Below are positions 36,821 through 40,657 of a stretch of 40,657 nt of DNA, piece after piece; the first letter of the stretch is position 1; every line of letters begins with the position of its first letter. The translations under genes were made by a program, and so were the position numbers. The notes beneath the pieces were generated by a model. It saw only the letters and a program-made list of their open reading frames with translations, was not told the DNA's origin and did no database searches. Source of the stretch: Photorhabdus noenieputensis. Lineage in GTDB: Bacteria; Pseudomonadota; Gammaproteobacteria; Enterobacterales; Enterobacteriaceae. Location of the stretch: contig NZ_RCWC01000028.1 in the NCBI RefSeq assembly GCF_018448935.1, positions 31,114-71,770 on the forward strand. The letters are read 5' to 3'.

Positions 36821-37210
36821 GCAAACGATTTCCTTTTTAACCCACACGACACCACCGCTTGCAACCTGACGGAGGCAAGCAATACAAAACAGTATTCTGA
36901 ATGTCATCTCTCAACCCCAACGGCACGGTTTGATTTGCGCTTCCTGCGGCTCGACTGATATCTGTGCATCGGGGTGGCGAATGTTGAGTTCTTACGAGGC
37001 ACCCCAGCTCTCTGAGCTGTTCGCGGTTTACACCGTCCTGACCGTTGTCAGACTACCTCCAACGCCAGTTTTCACTGACGTCGCCATCAATATCGAGTCG
37101 ATTGTTCTCCTTCTTCTGAATATAAAACGTCAACATGATTGTTTTTCACTCAAGACGTTAGGGTAAGTGGGCAGTCTTCAAACTATCCTGACCGATGTAC
37201 TACGTGTCGA

Positions 37211-37501
37211 TCAGACGGTAGAAGACGTGGGGAAAGCTTGTATTACGTGGTTTGGCAGGTTGTACGCTGGCAGCGTCACTTGGTTTTCGTTATCACGCCA
37301 ACAAGTGACGCTGCCGGTTTCCTCTGGGCCCAATGCGTTGTCCGCAAAATATCCAATAACCTGTCGAATCTGACAACAGTCATCCAGACTGCTGAACGAA
37401 ACCACCCAGGCAAGCCAATCGTAGAAAGCAAAATCAACCCGCAGGTTATTGTTTGAGGATACTGGCAAGTCAGAAAATTGCCTGTGAAATTGCACCTTCA
37501 T
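37211..37501 (-). CDS. doubtful hypothetical ORF starting inside repeat B
   Basis: A 96-residue frame beginning MKVQFHRQFSDLPVSSNNNL. No ribosome-binding site is visible and no family is recognised. The first residues are encoded by repeat B; in repeat A the corresponding frame stops after MKVQFY. It also spans the inverted repeat at 37269-37315. Between 36821 and 37210 I see no convincing gene, although a plus-strand frame near 36930 shows a CxxC-like start. Confidence 0.25.
   Translation of the reverse strand: MKVQFHRQFSDLPVSSNNNLRVDFAFYDWLAWVVSFSSLDDCCQIRQVIGYFADNALGPEETGSVTCWRDNENQVTLPAYNLPNHVIQAFPTSSTV
37269..37315. repeat. perfect 14-bp inverted repeat
   Basis: GGCAGCGTCACTTG (37269-37282) is exactly complementary to CAAGTGACGCTGCC (37302-37315) across a 19-base loop. 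It has no T run and lies between the second integrase and repeat B. Confidence 0.7.
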
Positions 37502-37631
37502 CACTATTGTTAGTGATACCCGTTTTCAAAGGATAAACGGATTTGCCGTCCGAAGACGCCATCTCTCAGGCTATGATGGCATTGAGATCAGTCACCCGAA
37601 GGCGTTCCTCTCAGACTACGGGAACATTAAC
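37487..37631. repeat. structured direct repeat B
   Basis: Second copy of repeat A in the same orientation, upstream of the second integrase gene. Hairpins are conserved while loops differ: ATCACT with AGTGAT (37500-37517, six-base loop) and CCGTTT with AAACGG (37520-37540). GTCACCCGAAGGCGTTCCTC is shared near the end. Confidence 0.75.
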
Positions 37632-38304
37632 GATCGCTTACGCGATAACAAATACTGCCTTAAATTAATCAAGGTCCATTTCAGCGTCAAGAAAGCTTTT
37701 CATACCGCATAGAATAATCATTTACGCTTTTCAAAAAGCGAGCAAATGACAGGCCGAACAGTTGAGAAAAAGCAAGACGGGCATAGATAAATCCTCACTG
37801 GCGATCTTTGTCTCTTTAAGGTTCATGATTTTTTCCACTCTGTGAATTATTAATGACGAACACCTGCTTCTGATGATTATCTCCCAATCCTCAATAGCCT
37901 AGTGCCAGTTCTGCCTACTGAGCTAAAAGTCGTCATCCAACCTAATCAGAAAAGGTCATTTTTTATCAAGAATTAACGAAAACTGTCATATTTCAAGTGA
38001 TTCAATACTGAAATCAATCACTATAAATGTGATATTCATCACATAATAAAAATAAAACAATAAATTTAATTTGAAATTATTAATGTTGATTATTAAATGA
38101 TTAATATTAATCTGTTTTTTATACAATCCAGTCATAAAATAATCACATTGGCCTGTTTTTTGCTTTGTCATATAACCTCTTGTTTTTGCTGCTATCTTAA
38201 CCAACCCCCTATTTTAGTTGCCCGGTTGATAATCAACCATAAATATTGATCGTTAAGTTAAATTCGTGGTTAATACTGTTTCGACATTGTGGAATAGAAA
38301 GTCA
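37632..38304. other. AT-rich intergenic region before tpsB
   Basis: About 670 bases without a gene. It becomes very AT-rich after 38030 with repeated TTAAT/ATTAA motifs, as is common for silenced or regulated horizontally acquired promoters. It holds a CRP-like site. Confidence 0.6.
38028..38043 (+). promoter_or_regulatory. CRP-like site upstream of tpsB
   Basis: TGTGATATTCATCACA is a perfect TGTGA-N6-TCACA palindrome flanked by AAA and TAA, very close to the CRP consensus. It lies about 260 bases before the tpsB start, so it could activate the secretion locus. Confidence 0.65.
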
Positions 38305-39969
38305 ATGAAAAGCAGTATTGTAGTCTTAACGGTTTTTTGTAGCGTGGTTTCAGGCAGTCAAGCCGCCGATATCGCAGATCAACAACTCATTCATCAACAG
38401 GCCCGTCAGCAAGCTCTGGAGGCGCAATTAGCCCCGCCGCCTGCGGAGGTTCACCTGTCGGTACCGGAAACGGGGGAGTCATCCGCCTTTCCGGTGGAAA
38501 CCCCGTGTTTTCCTATCACTCATGTAGCATTGGCAGGCACCGAAAATTTCCCGCACTGGTTACCGTTCCGGCGTGTCACCCAACAGAGCGAAAACCATTG
38601 CCTGGGCGATAAAGGCATTAGCCGGCTGATAACCCAGTTGCAAGATCAGCTCATTAATCACGGCTATGTCACCAGCCGGGTTCTGGTTCCTCCCCAGGAT
38701 CTGCGTACCCAAACGCTAAAACTGGTGATGATACCGGGAAAAATCCGGCATATCCGCTATACCCCTGACAGCGGGAAATATATCCAGCGGATAACCCCCT
38801 TTCCCGCACGTGAAGGAAAATTACTGGATTTACGGGATATTGAGCAGGGATTAGAAAATCTGCAACGTTTCCCCACCGTGCAGGCGGATATGAACATTGT
38901 CCCGGCAGAGCAGCCGGGGGAGAGCGATATTGTGCTGGACTGGCGTCAGTCCCGGCACTGGCGAGTCGCGACTTATCTGGATGATACCGGCTCGAAAAGC
39001 ACCGGGCGTTATCAGGGCGGACTCACCTTTTTTCTGGATAACCCCCTGGCGCTCAGCGATCTATTTTATCTTTCCGGTGGCCGCGATATTCACGCGTCTG
39101 CCGGCAAGGGCAGCCAAAATGACACGCTCTATTACTCTCTGCCCTTCGGCTACTGGATGGCGAGCGTGACAGCCAGTCATTACGATTATACCCAGACGAT
39201 AGCCGGGCTGAATCAGGCGATCCAATACCGGGGCAAAAGTCAAAACCTGGCGGTTCAGCTCAGCCGGGTGCTACATCGTAACGCTGACCAAAAGACTCTG
39301 CTCAACGGTGAAATTTATCGCCGGACTTCGCGCAATTTTATTGATAAAACCGAAGTTGATGTTCAGCGCCGGGAAACCGCGGGCTGGAAGCTGGGGCTGT
39401 CCCATCATCACTTTATCGGCAGCGCGACGCTGGATACCCGGGTGACTTACCAGCAGGGCATGCGCTGGTTTGGCGCACAACCTGCGCCGGAAGAGTACCG
39501 CAATGAAGGGACCGCCTTACCCAAAATCACCCAATTCTCGGCGACACTTGCCGGGCCGTTAACGCTGTTTTCTCAGCCCTTTTCTTATCAAACCCAGTAT
39601 TTGCGTCAGATAAGCGCCAGCCCATTGACGCCCCAGGATCGCTTCTCGATTGGCGGTCGCTGGACGGTGCGCGGCTTTGATGGCGAGCTGACCTTATCCG
39701 CTGATCGGGGTTGGTACAGCCGCAACGAACTGGACTGGCAAACCCCGCTGAAAGGGCAGTCGCTGTATCTGGCAATGGATTATGGCGAAGTGGGCGGCCG
39801 GGGCAGCGACGCGCTGCTCGGAAAACACCTGGCGGGGAGCGCCCTGGGCTGGCGCGGCAGCCTGAAAGGGGTGAGCTATGACCTGTTTGTCGGCGTCCCG
39901 CTGTCCAAACCCGCCGGTTTCCAAACCTCTCCCGTCACGGCCGGATTCAACCTGTATTGGCAGTATTAA
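38305..39969 (+). CDS. two-partner secretion transporter TpsB (ShlB/FhaC family)
   Basis: A 554-residue outer-membrane transporter that secretes the adjacent TpsA exoprotein. The signal peptide covers about residues 1-21 (MKSSIVVLTVFCSVVSGSQA). A POTRA-type region lies at about 60-230 (CFPITHVALAG, SRVLVPPQDL), and the rest is a predicted 16-strand barrel. The conserved loop-6 motif VRGF is present in RWTVRGFDGE near residue 455. I chose the ATG at 38305 because it starts a good signal peptide; a GTG start 13 codons upstream is also open. The ribosome-binding site is weak. The gene is clearly richer in G+C than the DNA to its left. Confidence 0.9.
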   Translation: MKSSIVVLTVFCSVVSGSQAADIADQQLIHQQARQQALEAQLAPPPAEVHLSVPETGESSAFPVETPCFPITHVALAGTENFPHWLPFRRVTQQSENHCLGDKGISRLITQLQDQLINHGYVTSRVLVPPQDLRTQTLKLVMIPGKIRHIRYTPDSGKYIQRITPFPAREGKLLDLRDIEQGLENLQRFPTVQADMNIVPAEQPGESDIVLDWRQSRHWRVATYLDDTGSKSTGRYQGGLTFFLDNPLALSDLFYLSGGRDIHASAGKGSQNDTLYYSLPFGYWMASVTASHYDYTQTIAGLNQAIQYRGKSQNLAVQLSRVLHRNADQKTLLNGEIYRRTSRNFIDKTEVDVQRRETAGWKLGLSHHHFIGSATLDTRVTYQQGMRWFGAQPAPEEYRNEGTALPKITQFSATLAGPLTLFSQPFSYQTQYLRQISASPLTPQDRFSIGGRWTVRGFDGELTLSADRGWYSRNELDWQTPLKGQSLYLAMDYGEVGGRGSDALLGKHLAGSALGWRGSLKGVSYDLFVGVPLSKPAGFQTSPVTAGFNLYWQY

Positions 39970-40017
39970 TTCAAATAACAAAACTGCCGGTGGGTAGTGT
40001 TGTGTGGAGTAAAAATC

Positions 40018-40657
40018 ATGAACAAGCAGTTATATCGTATTATCTTTAATCAATCTCGCCAGATGTGGATGGTGGTAGCCGAGATAGCGCGGGCCGGACA
40101 GGGACACATCGGACGCCGTGCGCGTTGCCCCTCTTCACCGCAGCGTCGTTGCCGACTCACTGCGCTACGGTTTGGATTGTTGTTAGCCTTTGGCGGGATT
40201 TCGCTCACCGCACAGGCGGCGATTGTGGCCGACGGACAGGCCCCGGGACGTCAGCAACCGACCATTATTCGCAGCGCTAACGGCACGCCGCAGGTCAATA
40301 TCCAAACACCGGGTGCCGACGGCGTTTCCCACAATACCTATCGCCAGTTTGATGTGGATAAACAGGGCGTGATCCTCAATAACAGCCATCAGGCCACCCA
40401 GACGCAACTCGGCGGCATGGTGGCCGGCAACCCGTGGTTAGCCAAAGGGGACGCCAGCGTTATTCTTAACGAGGTCAACAGCCATGATCCCAGTCGTCTC
40501 AATGGCTGGATTGAAGTCGCCGGACATAAAGCTGAGGTGATTATTGCCAACCCGGCGGGCATCACCTGTAACGGTTGTGGGTTCATTAACTCACATCGCA
40601 CCACGCTCACTACCGGACAGGCGCTGATGGAGCAGGGCCGATTAAAAGGGTTTGATG
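40018..40657 (+). CDS. TpsA exoprotein (haemagglutinin/CdiA-like), N-terminal part
   Basis: The first 213 codons of a gene running off the window. The product begins with an extended signal-peptide region (MNKQLYRIIFNQSRQMWMVV), then a hydrophobic segment (LLLAFGGISLTAQA, cleavage near residue 67). The TPS secretion domain follows: TYRQFDVDKQGVILNN, GMVAGNP and NPAGITCNGCGFIN (about 178-191), the latter being the conserved NPxGI and CxxC segment of ShlA/FhaB/CdiA proteins. It starts 48 bases after tpsB. Whether it is an adhesin, haemolysin or contact-dependent inhibition toxin depends on the C-terminus, not visible here. Confidence 0.92.
   Translation, partial: MNKQLYRIIFNQSRQMWMVVAEIARAGQGHIGRRARCPSSPQRRCRLTALRFGLLLAFGGISLTAQAAIVADGQAPGRQQPTIIRSANGTPQVNIQTPGADGVSHNTYRQFDVDKQGVILNNSHQATQTQLGGMVAGNPWLAKGDASVILNEVNSHDPSRLNGWIEVAGHKAEVIIANPAGITCNGCGFINSHRTTLTTGQALMEQGRLKGFD

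Noticed and set aside
36930..37166. Plus-strand frame beginning MICASCGSTDICASG, zinc-ribbon-like, possibly an IS transposase remnant
   Set aside because: Only a CxxC-like start; the remainder is not recognisable, has no ribosome-binding site, and no IS ends or target duplications were seen.
24787..37631. A second copy of the tRNA-Phe 3' end (attR)
   Set aside because: I looked for TTCGATTCC...TCCGGGCACCA downstream and did not see it; the right end remains undefined.

Overview
The window looks like chromosome of an enterobacterium of the Photorhabdus/Xenorhabdus group; Photorhabdus is my best guess. The housekeeping gene order (epmA, frdABCD, sugE, efp/epmB, yjeI, groESL, fxsA, aspA, dcuA, dsbD, yjdC, tRNA-Phe) is that of the corresponding Escherichia coli segment. 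It is interrupted by lineage-specific accessory DNA, long AT-rich spacers and two 127-bp ERIC repeats. The species call is an inference from gene content, not a database match.

Region 1 (1-7378): the edge of a DUF29 gene, then glpT and glpQ (uptake of glycerol-3-phosphate and its release from phosphodiesters) behind a CRP-like site and a GlpR-like operator. Next come epmA and three tandem paralogues of a 137-residue three-repeat (beta-trefoil, fascin-like) protein, with ERIC elements upstream of the first and third. Region 2 (7379-13541): the frdABCD fumarate reductase operon with an FNR box; a guanidine exporter gene (sugE/gdx) behind a mini-ykkC (guanidine-II) riboswitch; efp and the divergent epmB. 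With epmA, this puts two EF-P modification enzymes and their substrate in one window. Region 3 (14212-24207): an orphan LysR regulator, groES-groEL with a sigma-32-type promoter, fxsA, aspA with a CRP-like site, dcuA, dsbD and yjdC. aspA, dcuA and frd together support anaerobic aspartate/fumarate respiration.

Region 4 (24336-38300): a tRNA-Phe gene followed by an integrative-element remnant. It has a tyrosine recombinase, a relaxase-like TraI_2/MobH protein, a broken DNA-methylase-like gene and a long leftward set of mobile-element genes. These include an Api92/DUF1281-like protein, a DUF3085 protein, an ArdC-plus-N6-methylase fusion, small membrane proteins and an ArdB/KlcA antirestriction protein. 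No conjugation apparatus is seen. A second integrase lies beyond them between two structured direct repeats. Region 5 (38305-40657): GC-richer DNA with a two-partner secretion system, an outer-membrane TpsB transporter and the start of a large TpsA exoprotein that runs off the window.

The most unusual signal is in Region 4. At least nine genes of the remnant are preceded by short leaders built from alternating C- and G-tracts. Several can form mutually exclusive hairpins: an upstream stem, a terminator-like stem, and a stem that hides the ribosome-binding site. They look like a recurring family of RNA switches shared by one mobile element.
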